In this document: positions 44,769 through 54,717 of the stretch, in pieces
How positions within the stretch are numbered: the first letter of the stretch is position 1
Layout of the letters: each line of letters starts with the position of its first letter
Assembly: GCF_007860175.1 (NCBI RefSeq)
Contig: NZ_SJPX01000006.1
Coordinates: 684,074 to 748,073, forward strand
DNA from: Rubripirellula reticaptiva
Lineage (GTDB): Bacteria; Planctomycetota; Planctomycetia; Pirellulales; Pirellulaceae
Length of the DNA stretch: 64,000 nt
Reading direction: 5' to 3'
Position numbers and translations under genes: made by a program
Notes under the pieces: model-generated
Told to the model about the DNA's origin: nothing
The model's input: only the letters and a program-made list of their open reading frames with translations
Databases searched by the model: none

Positions 44769-45998
44769 ATGCTGAGCGACAAAACGATCCGGATCGTCAA
44801 AGAGATCACTCCCTTAGTCGCAGCCAACGCGGAAACAATCACGCGTCGGTTCTATGAACTGATGTTCGAAGGAAACCCCGAAGTAAAAAAGTTTTTCAAT
44901 CAGGCACACCAGCATTCCGGCGGCCAACAGAAAGCACTGGCTGGTGCGATCTGTGCCTACTTCACTCACATCGACAATCCCACCGTGTTGATGCCCGCGA
45001 TCGAATTGATTGGTCAGAAGCATTGTTCGCTGGGCATCAAAGCGGAACACTATCCGATCGTTGGCAAACACTTGCTGGCTGCTATCAAGGACGTGATGGG
45101 CGACGGCGCCACAGACGAGATCATCGAAGCGGTCGCCGAAGCCTACGGATTCTTAGCGGACATCTTCATCGGCCGCGAAGATGCGATCTATGACGAACAA
45201 CAAACTGCGCCGGGCGGATGGAACGGGACTCGAACGTTCGTGGTTTCTAGAAAGGTTTCCGAAAGCGACGTCGTCACCTCGTTTTATCTCAAGCCCGAAG
45301 ACGAATCACCGTTGCCACCGTTCAAGCCGGGCCAATACATCACCGTTCATATCAAACACCCGACCACACCAACGTCGCCTCGCAACTACAGCCTGTCTGA
45401 TAAACCGAACGCCGAGCATCTTCGCATCAGTGTCAAGCGAGAAGAACCGCTGGCACCGGGCGCACCGCACGGTTTGATTTCCGGACATCTGCACGACGCC
45501 ATCGAAGAAGGGCACCACGTCGAAATCGGTCCGCCTTGTGGCGAGTTTACGATCGAGCCTGACAACTCCGATGGCCGACCCGTGGTGCTGCTGGCAGGCG
45601 GTATTGGCGTCACACCACTCTTATCGATGGCCAAATCAATGGTGCATGCCAACCCCGGGTCACCGATCTATTTCCTTCAAGCGGCGAGAAACAGCCGAGT
45701 GCATGCATTCGCCGACGAGATCAAGAACTTGGCGTCACAGAGTTCGAGCATGCACACGAAAGTCCTGTACGACGTGCCTCTTGATGGCGATGTCGAAAGC
45801 GGTAAGTGCGATGCAGTTGGATTTGTCACTACGGATCTGTTGCGCCGGTGGACACCATTCGCCGATGCAGACTTTTACTTCTGTGGCCCCAAGCCTTTCA
45901 TGCAAAACATTCACGCCTGTTTGCAAAAGCTGGGCGTTGACGAAACTCGAGTTCGTTACGAATTCTTTGGTCCCAAGGAAGAGTTAGTAAACGCGTAG
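44769..45998 (+). CDS. hmp: Flavohemoprotein, nitric oxide dioxygenase
   Basis: A 409-residue protein with all three domains. The globin domain (1-135) has Tyr29 in RFYELMF and the proximal His85 in QKHCSLGI. The FAD domain (about 150-260) has the flavin motif RNYSLSD. The NAD-binding domain ends the protein with [14 protein letters not shown] and [10 protein letters not shown]. It converts nitric oxide and oxygen to nitrate using NAD(P)H. The ATG at 44769, preceded by AGGAAAC, matches the start of other Hmp proteins. No repressor gene lies beside it, but the palindromic cluster upstream points to dedicated control. Confidence 0.95.
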   Translation: MLSDKTIRIVKEITPLVAANAETITRRFYELMFEGNPEVKKFFNQAHQHSGGQQKALAGAICAYFTHIDNPTVLMPAIELIGQKHCSLGIKAEHYPIVGKHLLAAIKDVMGDGATDEIIEAVAEAYGFLADIFIGREDAIYDEQQTAPGGWNGTRTFVVSRKVSESDVVTSFYLKPEDESPLPPFKPGQYITVHIKHPTTPTSPRNYSLSDKPNAEHLRISVKREEPLAPGAPHGLISGHLHDAIEEGHHVEIGPPCGEFTIEPDNSDGRPVVLLAGGIGVTPLLSMAKSMVHANPGSPIYFLQAARNSRVHAFADEIKNLASQSSSMHTKVLYDVPLDGDVESGKCDAVGFVTTDLLRRWTPFADADFYFCGPKPFMQNIHACLQKLGVDETRVRYEFFGPKEELVNA

Positions 45999-46022
45999 CA
46001 TGCAACGGACCGCCTCAACCGA

Positions 46023-46061
46023 TTTCCATTGGCGACGTCGAACTCTGCATCATGCCAAATG
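46023..46061 (+). terminator. Hairpin after the flavohemoglobin gene
   Basis: TTTCCATTGGC (46023-46033) and GCCAATGGAAA (46051-46061) are perfect 11-base arms around a 17-base loop, 25 bases past the hmp stop. There is no T-run. Its size matches the convergent-gene hairpin at 34174-34212, which suggests a common terminator style in this genome. Confidence 0.55.
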
Positions 46062-46174
46062 CCAATGGAAACGCAGCACACGCAACTCTCAATCAATTAA
46101 GCTATCGGATCGTGTCGCGGTGACGCGAAGATTGATCAACAAGAATGCGGCAACGACGTGTGCAGAGGCAAATC

Positions 46175-49100
46175 ATGACCCCAAGACTGTTTCACCTGCT
46201 GGCGACTGTGTTGGGCGTATTCGGCATAATGATGGCAAGCACGTCGAGCGGCGAGCAGCCAAACGTGATCGTCGTGATGACCGACGATCAGGGCTACGGC
46301 GACTTAAGTTGCCACGGCAATCCGATTCTAGAAACGCCGAATATTGACAAGCTCTACGCCGAGTCAGTGCGGATGACGGACTTTCACGTCAGTCCGTTTT
46401 GCACGCCGACGCGAGCGGCATTGATGACAGGGCGATATCCGGGCCGCACTGGTGCGTATCGAACTAGCAGTGGACGAACCCTGATGCATACCGACGAACG
46501 GACCATCGCGAACATATTTTCCGATGCTGGATACGTTACGGGAATGGTTGGCAAATGGCATCTTGGCGACAACGCGCCGCATCGACCGCAGGACCGTGGC
46601 TTTCAAGATGTCGTCTGGCATCGCTGTGGCGGTGTTGGGCAGGCGTCTGACCATTGGGGCAACGATTATTTCGATGATACGTACGAGCGAAACGGTCAGT
46701 TCGAAAAGTTCGAAGGCTACTGCACCGACGTCTGGTTTCGCGAATCGCTCCGCTTCATCGAACAGAACCGTACCAAGCCGTTCTTTCTGTATCTCGCCAC
46801 CAATGCTCCGCACGGACCCTACCGAGTGGATCCCAAGTGGGCCGCTCCCTACCAAGACAAGGCGAAATGGGGAAACGGTGCGAACTTCTATGGCATGATC
46901 GCAAACTTCGATCACAACCTGGGCGAACTGCGCCGGAAACTTGACGAGCTTGACTTAGCCGACAACACAATCCTGATTTACATGACCGACAACGGCACAG
47001 CGGCCGGTGGAAAGTTCCAAACGCTGGACTCGGAAGCCATTGAGGGTTTTAACGCCGGCATGCGTGGCAAAAAGTCATCGGTGTACGACGGCGGCCATCG
47101 AGTCCCGTTCTTTATCCATTGGCCAGCCGCAAAGTTGAGGGGCGGCCGTGACGTTAAGTCTTTGGCAGCGCACATTGACGTTATGCCGACTCTGGCCGAA
47201 TTGTGCGACGTCGATATACCAGCGAATCACCACTCGGATGGCATTTCGTTTGCCAAACAACTAACCGACACGAATGCGCCGGCGGATCGCGATCACGTGA
47301 TCGTTCAGTTTCAAGGCGGAGCCTACTTTCACCATGCTCCTCAGCCCTGGGCCGACACTTGCATCATTCAAAAGAACTGGCGTCTGATCAATAGAGACGA
47401 ACTCTATGACATCAGCACCGATCCGGCTCAGCAGAACAACGTCGCGACGAATCACCCAGCCGTAGTGAAACAAATGCGAGACCTCTATCAGCCGTTTTGG
47501 GATTCCGTTTCACCTCGCATGTCGCCGGTTCGCATCGACATCGGTAATCCCACCGACAATCCTACCGTGCTTTGTTCACAAGACTGGTACATGCAAAGTG
47601 GAAACCCGCCCTGGAACTTTGGTTCGATTTCGAAGCTGCCAAAAACAACCGGTCCTTGGATGGTCAACGTCAAGACCGCCGGACGTTACCGTCTGACTCT
47701 ACGGCAGCTACCCAAAGAAGCAAACGCGGTACTCAAAGCCGTTCGCGCCAAGGTTGTGATCGCCGGTCATGAAACATCAGTCGAGGTCGAAAGCGGCAGC
47801 AAAGCCGCCGTCATCGAGCTGGACTTACCAGCCGGGCCAACCGAATTGCTGACGTATCTGTATGACGAGAACGACAAATTTGGCGGAGCCTATTTTACGG
47901 AGGTTGAACGGCTTACATCCGAAATCGCCACGGTAGGGAAGCCGTATGACGGAAGCTGGAAGTCACTGCAAAAGATGCCGGTACCGGCGTGGTTTGATGA
48001 CGGCAAGATCGGCGTATTCATCCACTGGGGACCGTACAGTGTCATCGGCTACCGCCAGGGAGGACGTGGCTATGCCGAGCACGTTCCCAAGCAACTCTAT
48101 TCAGCGCAAGATCATTACTACCCCTACATGCAAAATCGCTGGGGCGCGACGCCGCCAGAGTTTGGCTACAAGGACATCATTCCCGAATTCAAAGCCGAAA
48201 ACTGGGATCCCGATGCGTGGGCAAAGCTGTTTGCGGATGTCGGTTTTAGATACTGCGTGATGACGGCCGAGCATCACGATGGCTGGGCAAACTGGGACTC
48301 GGATCTGACGCCCTGGAACGCGGTGGACAAGGGACCGAAACGGGACTTGGTCGGCGATCTGGGAAAAGCACTGACGAAGCAGGGACTGAAATTCGCACCC
48401 TCCTATCACCGGGAACGCCATGCTTCCTTTTTCGGCAAAAAGCTCTACATGGTGAACGTGGAACCTCAGGATGATATTGCCGAAGAAATCCGGCGTGTTC
48501 CCGAAGCGGCCTCGTTGTATGGACCGTTCGGAATCGACAAAGAGTTTGTCGACGATTACGTCGCACGTTGGAAAGAAATTCAGACGAAGTACAAGCCTGA
48601 CTTTTTGTGGATCGACGATATTCCCATCTGGACACGTGACGGAAACCAAGTGCTTGCTGGCCAGGCGAAACCTGAGGTGCAATATTTCTATGATCAGTGT
48701 CGACTGATGATCACCGATTTCATGAACGATGGCGCAGCACGAGGTGCCGAGGTTTACGTCAACAACAAAGGCGGTAATCGGAACTGGCCCGCAGGAGTCG
48801 GATGTCTAGAAAAAGACAATCTCAAACTCCATGTGATTGGACCAAAATGGGAAAGTTGCACGACCTTTGGAACGTCATTCGGTTACCTGGAAGGTGACAA
48901 ATACAAAACGATCGAAAGCGTTATCCATGAGATGGTCGAAGTGATCAGTCGCAACGGAAACTTTCTCGTCAACATCGGGCCAAAGGCGGACGGCACAATT
49001 CCAGAGCCTCAAATGGAACGTCTGATGGCGATGAAGAGTTGGCTGACGGTCAACGGTCCAGCCATCTATGGTTCCCGCTATTGGAAGGATAGTGAGCAAC

Positions 49101-50014
49101 AAGATGAGCATCTGGCTTTTACAACCAACGGGAAAAAGCTGTACGCAATCAAACTTAAAGAACCCAAGGCACCGTTTGTCATCACAGGCACAGCAGGCTG
49201 GGACTCTGAAAAAATTGAGTCCGTTCGCCTGCTCGGATCAGACGCCAGCGTGGTTTCGCAGATGACGTCCGCTGGTCTACGAATCACACCGCCCGCGGAT
49301 TTGGGACACAGTGATCATGCGTGGACGTTCGAAATCATGACCGATGAAGACCAGCATCATCCGAATGTCATCGTTCACGATGCGGACAGCGCACTCGAGG
49401 GAACTAAAGCCGTCGATCTGGAAGGACGTGACGCCACGAGCGCGCAAACGCATCCGCCACTGAAACCATATGTGATCCCGGGTGCTAGTGTCATCATCGA
49501 AAATGCACCAAGCCCCGCGGAGTTCCGAAAGCTACCGGTTCCGGGCGCATCCAACCGCACGGTCACCGCCAGTCCACAAACCAGTAATGATCCGCTCGAC
49601 TCACTGACCGACGGAAAGGTTGCCGCAGGAATCGGACCGGTCTTCAAAAACGGTATTCATCACGGAATCTACAAAATGGATTTGGGTGCCGCAAAACCAG
49701 TCTCGGCCATTTCAGCTTGGTCGTACAACCGAGCCCGAGTGCGGGGCGCGCAAAAGCTAACTCTCTACGGCAGTGACTCAGTCAAAGATCCCGGCTGGGA
49801 TCTGAGTCAACTCACACCGCTAGGCACGGTCGACACCGGCAAATCAACGACCGACTATACCGCAACTTCACTGCGCGCTGCGGAAGACGAATCGCTGGGA
49901 AAATTTCGCTGGATCGTGTGGGCCGTTTCGCCGGTCACCTCAACGGGCGGCGGAGAAAACACGGCCTTCCAAGAGCTGAATGTCGCAGTGCAAGATCCAA
50001 CAACAAACGAATAA
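46175..50014 (+). CDS. Secreted sulfatase fused to GH29 alpha-L-fucosidase
   Basis: A 1279-residue multidomain enzyme. After a signal peptide (MTPRLFHLLATVLGVFG), a type I sulfatase spans about 28-480, with Cys76 in CTPTRAALMTGRYPGR to be converted to formylglycine and the metal-site VMTDDQGYGD. A beta-rich sulfatase tail follows (about 490-605). A GH29 fucosidase spans about 610-985, with WFDDGKIGVFIHWGPYSV at its start, AEHHDGWANWDS and the probable nucleophile Asp near 814 in FLWIDDIP. The last 180 residues resemble a discoidin-type carbohydrate-binding region. Joining desulfation and fucose removal suggests attack on sulfated fucans. ATG 46175 is preferred for signal-peptide fit. Confidence 0.92.
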   Translation: MTPRLFHLLATVLGVFGIMMASTSSGEQPNVIVVMTDDQGYGDLSCHGNPILETPNIDKLYAESVRMTDFHVSPFCTPTRAALMTGRYPGRTGAYRTSSGRTLMHTDERTIANIFSDAGYVTGMVGKWHLGDNAPHRPQDRGFQDVVWHRCGGVGQASDHWGNDYFDDTYERNGQFEKFEGYCTDVWFRESLRFIEQNRTKPFFLYLATNAPHGPYRVDPKWAAPYQDKAKWGNGANFYGMIANFDHNLGELRRKLDELDLADNTILIYMTDNGTAAGGKFQTLDSEAIEGFNAGMRGKKSSVYDGGHRVPFFIHWPAAKLRGGRDVKSLAAHIDVMPTLAELCDVDIPANHHSDGISFAKQLTDTNAPADRDHVIVQFQGGAYFHHAPQPWADTCIIQKNWRLINRDELYDISTDPAQQNNVATNHPAVVKQMRDLYQPFWDSVSPRMSPVRIDIGNPTDNPTVLCSQDWYMQSGNPPWNFGSISKLPKTTGPWMVNVKTAGRYRLTLRQLPKEANAVLKAVRAKVVIAGHETSVEVESGSKAAVIELDLPAGPTELLTYLYDENDKFGGAYFTEVERLTSEIATVGKPYDGSWKSLQKMPVPAWFDDGKIGVFIHWGPYSVIGYRQGGRGYAEHVPKQLYSAQDHYYPYMQNRWGATPPEFGYKDIIPEFKAENWDPDAWAKLFADVGFRYCVMTAEHHDGWANWDSDLTPWNAVDKGPKRDLVGDLGKALTKQGLKFAPSYHRERHASFFGKKLYMVNVEPQDDIAEEIRRVPEAASLYGPFGIDKEFVDDYVARWKEIQTKYKPDFLWIDDIPIWTRDGNQVLAGQAKPEVQYFYDQCRLMITDFMNDGAARGAEVYVNNKGGNRNWPAGVGCLEKDNLKLHVIGPKWESCTTFGTSFGYLEGDKYKTIESVIHEMVEVISRNGNFLVNIGPKADGTIPEPQMERLMAMKSWLTVNGPAIYGSRYWKDSEQQDEHLAFTTNGKKLYAIKLKEPKAPFVITGTAGWDSEKIESVRLLGSDASVVSQMTSAGLRITPPADLGHSDHAWTFEIMTDEDQHHPNVIVHDADSALEGTKAVDLEGRDATSAQTHPPLKPYVIPGASVIIENAPSPAEFRKLPVPGASNRTVTASPQTSNDPLDSLTDGKVAAGIGPVFKNGIHHGIYKMDLGAAKPVSAISAWSYNRARVRGAQKLTLYGSDSVKDPGWDLSQLTPLGTVDTGKSTTDYTATSLRAAEDESLGKFRWIVWAVSPVTSTGGGENTAFQELNVAVQDPTTNE

Positions 50015-50113
50015 CTGGTCCAAGAAGAATCAGATTCGTGCTGGATCTTCCGCGACCATATTCGACGACATGCGAGCCGCACCAGACCATGACTTTGTCC
50101 TTTTAACCATCGA

Positions 50114-51670
50114 ATGCATGACAGGGAAATGAAACACATCGTTAAAACCATTTCGTTCGCAGGATTTGTCGTCGGCCTACTCTCCAGCACGTTGTACTCC
50201 GCTGAGAAGCCCAACGTCGTCATCATCTTTGCCGATGACCTCGGCTACGGTGACCTCGGTTGCTATGGAGCGACCAAGCTGAAGACACCGAACATTGATC
50301 AGCTTGCCGCAGATGGCAGGCGTTTTACCGACGCACACTCAGCGTCGGCGGTGTGCACGCCGTCGCGTTACGCTTTGTTGACAGGCGAATATCCGCACCG
50401 AACGAAGTTAACCAAACCCGTTTTCTTAAAGAGCGGTTTGGTTGTCGATCCGGAGAAACAGACCTTGGCCGATGTGATGAAAGATGCGGGCTATGCCACC
50501 GCCTGCATTGGCAAATGGCATTTGGGTTTTGGCGAGGAGACCCCAGATTGGAACGGCGACCTGATTCCTGGTCCGCTAGAGCTTGGCTTTGATTACTACT
50601 ATGGCGTGCCTACGGTGAACAGTCACCCGCCATTTGTTTATGTCGAAAACCATAACGTCGTGGGACTCCTGCCCGATGATCCGTTTGTCTATCGCCAGAA
50701 GGCAAAGACCCAAACGATCCATGAAAAGATGCACATCGGCGATATCGGCGGTGCCGATGCCGCCCATGCACTTTACGACGACTATCAGGTCGGCACGCAT
50801 CTGACGAAAAAAGCTGTCGATTGGATTAAACAGCAAGATGAAGACCCTTTCTTTCTGTATTTAGCGACTACCAACATCCATCACCCCTTCACGCCGGCGG
50901 CCCAATTCCAAGGAACCAGTCAGTGTGGACTCTATGGCGACTTCGTACATGAACTCGACTGGATCGTCGGCGAGATCAACAAGACGCTCGAAGCGCGAGG
51001 CGTCGCCAACAATACGCTGATCATTTTCACCAGCGACAACGGCGGCATGTTCAATGTGACCGGACAAAACGCTTGGGATTCGGGACACCATCTAAACGGT
51101 GAACTGCTCGGCTTCAAGTTCGGCGCATGGGAGGGTGGACACCGCGTCCCGTTTATCGCGAAGTGGCCAGGCAAGATCAAGGCGGGATCGGTGTCCTCGC
51201 AGTTGATTTGCAATGTCGACATGGTCGCAACGATGTCGACACTAACCGGTGTCGAGGTTCGCAGCGATCAAGCGATCGACAGCGTGAATGTGCTGCCCGC
51301 CCTCACCGGAGATGTGTCAGACGCCATTCGTGACCACGCTGTTCTGGCCGCGAGTAAACCCGGCTTCCTCGCGATCCGCAAAGGCAAATGGATGTTTATC
51401 AGCGGCCAAGGGAGCGGTGGTTTTGGTGGAAACAAGCGAGGTAGCCACAACTTTGGCGGCCCTGCTGCAGTGACCTATGCGGGATACACCAACAGCGATA
51501 TTGCCAACGGAAAAGTCAAGCCAGGTTCGCCGCCCGCACAGCTTTACGATTTAGAGAACGACCTGAAACAAACTCGAAATTTGTATAACGACCACCCCGA
51601 AGTCGTACAGGAAATGCAGGCGCTACTGAAGACCTATCAGGATGGCCCCAAACCTGCGCAGAAGAAATAG
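50114..51670 (+). CDS. Secreted arylsulfatase-type sulfatase
   Basis: A 518-residue type I sulfatase with a signal peptide ending near YSAEKP. The metal ligands lie in VVIIFADDLGYGDLG, and the formylglycine site is Cys81 in CTPSRYALLTGEYPHR. Further blocks are CIGKWHLG, FFLYLATTNIHHPF and FTSDNGG. It belongs to the broad family of planctomycete carbohydrate sulfatases; the substrate cannot be told. The start may be ATG 50114 or the ATG 15 bases later. It follows the sulfatase-fucosidase gene by 99 bases on the same strand, so both may be co-transcribed. No maturation enzyme is in the window. Confidence 0.92.
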   Translation: MHDREMKHIVKTISFAGFVVGLLSSTLYSAEKPNVVIIFADDLGYGDLGCYGATKLKTPNIDQLAADGRRFTDAHSASAVCTPSRYALLTGEYPHRTKLTKPVFLKSGLVVDPEKQTLADVMKDAGYATACIGKWHLGFGEETPDWNGDLIPGPLELGFDYYYGVPTVNSHPPFVYVENHNVVGLLPDDPFVYRQKAKTQTIHEKMHIGDIGGADAAHALYDDYQVGTHLTKKAVDWIKQQDEDPFFLYLATTNIHHPFTPAAQFQGTSQCGLYGDFVHELDWIVGEINKTLEARGVANNTLIIFTSDNGGMFNVTGQNAWDSGHHLNGELLGFKFGAWEGGHRVPFIAKWPGKIKAGSVSSQLICNVDMVATMSTLTGVEVRSDQAIDSVNVLPALTGDVSDAIRDHAVLAASKPGFLAIRKGKWMFISGQGSGGFGGNKRGSHNFGGPAAVTYAGYTNSDIANGKVKPGSPPAQLYDLENDLKQTRNLYNDHPEVVQEMQALLKTYQDGPKPAQKK

Positions 51671-51728
51671 ACAGCGCTAAGCATTCGTTCAGGATTTCAT
51701 CAATGATTGAATCGAAAGAGGTCGAGCC

Positions 51729-52565
51729 ATGATGAAATGTAGTTTTGTTTCGGCAAAGTATTTACGTGTCGGACTCACGAGACTTGTCACGCTTTGTGTG
51801 CTGGGTCTAACGATGTCGCCTGGCTTGGCGGATGACCCGATCGAAGTTCGTGTGCTTAGCTACAACATTCATCATGGCGAAGGCGTTGATCGCAAAATTG
51901 ATCTTGCTCGCATCGCTCGTGTTGTCGCGTCGGTGAATGCAGACATCGTTGCGTTGCAGGAAGTCGACCAGAATGTCAAACGCTCTGGTGGGGTGGACCA
52001 ACCGGCTGAATTGGCCAAGTTAACAGCGATGAGCGTTGTTTTTGGCGGAAACATCTCGCTGCAAGACGGTCACTATGGCAACGCGATCCTGTCACGCTGG
52101 CCAATCGCCGAACACGTCAATCGACTTCTACCAAATCTCAATAGTGGCGAACAACGCGGCGTGATCCAAGCTTACGTCCAGACGCCAATCACCAAGACAC
52201 CGCTGATGATTTTGGCGACGCATTTCGATCATCGCTCTGACGGTTCGGAGCGTTTTGCATCAGCGCAGGCAATCAACGAACTGGTAATGAAACATCCCCA
52301 AAGCCCAGCGATTCTGGCGGGCGATTTGAATGACGGTCCGGATAGCAAAACATTGCTGGAACTAAAGCGGCACTGGACCGCCAGCAGTGAAAAACCGATG
52401 CCAACCATTCCTGTTGCAAAGCCAACCAAGCAGATTGACTTTGTACTTTTTCATCCCAAAGAGCGTTGGAGCGTTCATGAGACAACAGTACTCGACGAGG
52501 CGGTCGCTTCGGACCATCGTGCCATTCTAACAGTGTTGAGATTCCAGGAAGAACAGAAGCAATAG
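51729..52565 (+). CDS. Secreted endonuclease/exonuclease/phosphatase-family hydrolase
   Basis: A 278-residue protein with a signal peptide (VTLCVLGLTMSPGLA) and the complete EEP fold. Motifs are LSYNIHHG, ALQEVDQN (metal Glu), GNAILSRWP, LATHFDH, LAGDLNDGPDS, IDFVLFHP and ASDHRAILTVL with the catalytic Asp-His. Family members cleave phosphodiester or phosphomonoester bonds in nucleic acids, phosphoinositides or sphingomyelin. Exported forms in marine bacteria may harvest phosphate. It lies 58 bases after the sulfatase, so it may share its transcript. Confidence 0.9.
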   Translation: MMKCSFVSAKYLRVGLTRLVTLCVLGLTMSPGLADDPIEVRVLSYNIHHGEGVDRKIDLARIARVVASVNADIVALQEVDQNVKRSGGVDQPAELAKLTAMSVVFGGNISLQDGHYGNAILSRWPIAEHVNRLLPNLNSGEQRGVIQAYVQTPITKTPLMILATHFDHRSDGSERFASAQAINELVMKHPQSPAILAGDLNDGPDSKTLLELKRHWTASSEKPMPTIPVAKPTKQIDFVLFHPKERWSVHETTVLDEAVASDHRAILTVLRFQEEQKQ

Positions 52566-52591
52566 AGTTTTCGATTGTGTTCTGCGTGTAA

Positions 52592-52790
52592 ATATTTTCC
52601 GGTCTGATCGTTCCGTGTGCCAATGCCGACGACTTAGTTAACGTCACTTGCAGCGAATCCTTCACTAACCATTTGCAGAGTGTCTGTGTTGATGAAGACA
52701 CAATTTTCGGGAGCTTCACAACGACCTTAGTGAAAACGGATCGCAGCGGCAAGCAGCTTGCAAGCGTGTCTGTCGCGAACCAGCGGCGAA
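52592..52790 (+). pseudogene. Remnant of a secreted propeller-like protein
   Basis: After a stop at 52589, the frame reads through a leader-like IFSGLIVPCANADD and a segment with TNHLQSVCVDED and FGSFTTTLVKTDRSGKQLA. That segment resembles the N-terminus of planctomycete secreted proteins with beta-propeller-type repeats. The similarity stops abruptly at SVANQ, and no start codon is present. It looks like a broken leftover of about 65 codons. The remaining bases to the next gene (52791-53403) give no recognisable frame. Confidence 0.4.
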
Positions 52791-53403
52791 GAAGTAGTGA
52801 AAGTGCACTTTCATCTTTCGTTGTCAGTCACTCGGGATCGCGGGCCGATCATTGTCATCAGCTTCGCAATCTTCTAAGGCTCGAAAGTCTCAGTTGCTAC
52901 GGACCGATCAGTGAGCTATCAACTGCTCTGATCGCGGCTACCCAAACATTTAACTCAGCACCTTGCTTCTTGGAATTACTCTAGAAGCAATTCCAACCGA
53001 CGCACGTAAGTGAAAACTGTTCGCCCCGGAGGACCATGCCACCGATTATAAAGCGGGATCGGCGAAACCGTATTTGGTTTAGTGGACTGACTGGTTACGG
53101 ATCGTCGTTTGCTGGTGTTTGAAGCAATCGACCGGTCTGCGAAACTCCTGGCACGGGTAAACGAGAAATCAGTCTTCATCAACGGCCAGAATCCGTGAGA
53201 TCGTGTCTGATGTCAGCCTCCCTGGTTTCCGAAGGACGACGCACAACACTTGGCACGCTTGGTTGTGATTGACAATGCGACTATCGCGAGAGACCTTGGT
53301 ATTCGTTGGATGGCCAGAATCCCAATTTGAAAAATTCAGTATTCGGTTTCTGCATACGCCTACCGTTGCGCAGATGAAACTCAGCACAAGCAGTCAACCA
53401 CGC

Positions 53404-54477
53404 ATGAATCGATACGAGTTCTTAAAAATTTCGACAGGGATCATTGGCGGGCTGACCATTCCCGGTGTCTGGGGAGCTACCACTTGCGCCGCGGAAACAC
53501 CACCGGCCGAACGTGTTGGATTGGACGACTTCTATCTAATGAGGGGCCTCAATGCACTGGCGAGATCTCATCAGATGAGCGCGATGGCTGGGCATCTTGG
53601 GGCGTCCTTGGTTGCCGGTTACTTCCTTGGGAAGCAGCGTCCGAATCTCGAATCGGAAGTTTACGACGGAATCCAAGGCGATCTCGATCGGGTGATGGCG
53701 GGGGAATCGGTGTTCGGGTCGAAGATGGCGAAGAATTCGAAGATCGCTGATTCCGAGCTATTTGAAGCCTTTCCGAAGGAGAAACCGAACGAAAGCTTGA
53801 TCGACGGCATCGCCGAAGCGCTCGAGAAAAACATCAAGACGCCACGAGAGTCGGGGCACAACGTGATTTTCGCCTCCATCGCTATTCATGCGCTCAAAGA
53901 ACGCCCGGATTTGGCGACCCCATCGATCGTCGACGGCATCCGCAAGCTGATTGGCCTTTTCGACAACGCCCACCCAGGAAGTGGTTACTACGGAAAGACG
54001 AAGGGCCGAATCAAAGGAAATAAGATCACTCTTCCGGAGCTGGATGATGAGTTGCCCCCGTACACGGATGTGAAGGGAATGGTCGAGGTCGTGCTCGAGG
54101 AGATCATCAACCAGGACCCGAAAGTCCATGTGCAGGGTTACGGAGGTCTGGTGCACGTCAACAACCACGCCGCCGCAATCACCGACCTCGCGCAATATGG
54201 CTACCCCGAACTTGTGCCAGCGGCGATCGCGTCACACCACCAGCACCTGCGACTGTGGCGAAATCTGCCAAACGTCGCCGATGAATTTGGACCGTCGCCC
54301 TATGCAGAATTCAATCCGTACACTTCCGCCTACTGGACTTCCGGCAAGGTCTCCTATGACCACGCGCTGCTGACACACCGAGTGAAAACCATGTTCGGTT
54401 TTGACGAGCTAGCCGAAGCCATCGACGACGATCGGAAGGAAAATCGGGCTTACGACAAGCTGCGTTACATGATGTAG
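53404..54477 (+). CDS. Secreted protein of unknown function
   Basis: A 357-residue protein starting MNRYEFLKISTG, followed by a hydrophobic stretch (IIGGLTIPGVWGATTCA) that fits an export signal without a full twin-arginine motif. The mature part is soluble and helical. It has several conserved-looking His and Trp residues, such as GHNVIFASIAIHALKE, YGGLVHVNNHAAAITDL and SHHQHLRLWRNL. The His pattern could be a metal or haem site. I do not recognise a family. Other in-frame starts lie at 53374 and 53269. Decayed sequence surrounds it, but the frame is intact. Confidence 0.65.
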   Translation: MNRYEFLKISTGIIGGLTIPGVWGATTCAAETPPAERVGLDDFYLMRGLNALARSHQMSAMAGHLGASLVAGYFLGKQRPNLESEVYDGIQGDLDRVMAGESVFGSKMAKNSKIADSELFEAFPKEKPNESLIDGIAEALEKNIKTPRESGHNVIFASIAIHALKERPDLATPSIVDGIRKLIGLFDNAHPGSGYYGKTKGRIKGNKITLPELDDELPPYTDVKGMVEVVLEEIINQDPKVHVQGYGGLVHVNNHAAAITDLAQYGYPELVPAAIASHHQHLRLWRNLPNVADEFGPSPYAEFNPYTSAYWTSGKVSYDHALLTHRVKTMFGFDELAEAIDDDRKENRAYDKLRYMM

Positions 54478-54717
54478 TTCGCGAACCCAGGGAATCGCTA
54501 GTACCTGACAAGACGTCGATCATAAGTGCATGAAGTTGAATAAACCGACATCTCGACAGGAATCAGTTTGGACGCAGAGCTGACTGGAACCGAAGCAACT
54601 TTGGCGAGCGCGCACTAAAGATCGACACCGATATAGAAAAATGAATCGGTGTTTCCATCGTGCTTGGTACAGATAGTTTTTTATTTGCGCGCCCATCCGC
54701 ATTGCGGATCTCTAGCG
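54478..54717. other. Intergenic, no gene seen
   Basis: A short stretch between the hypothetical gene and the DUF1501 remnant. With the remnant and the 117 bases after it, no working gene is seen between 54478 and 55197. Confidence 0.4.
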
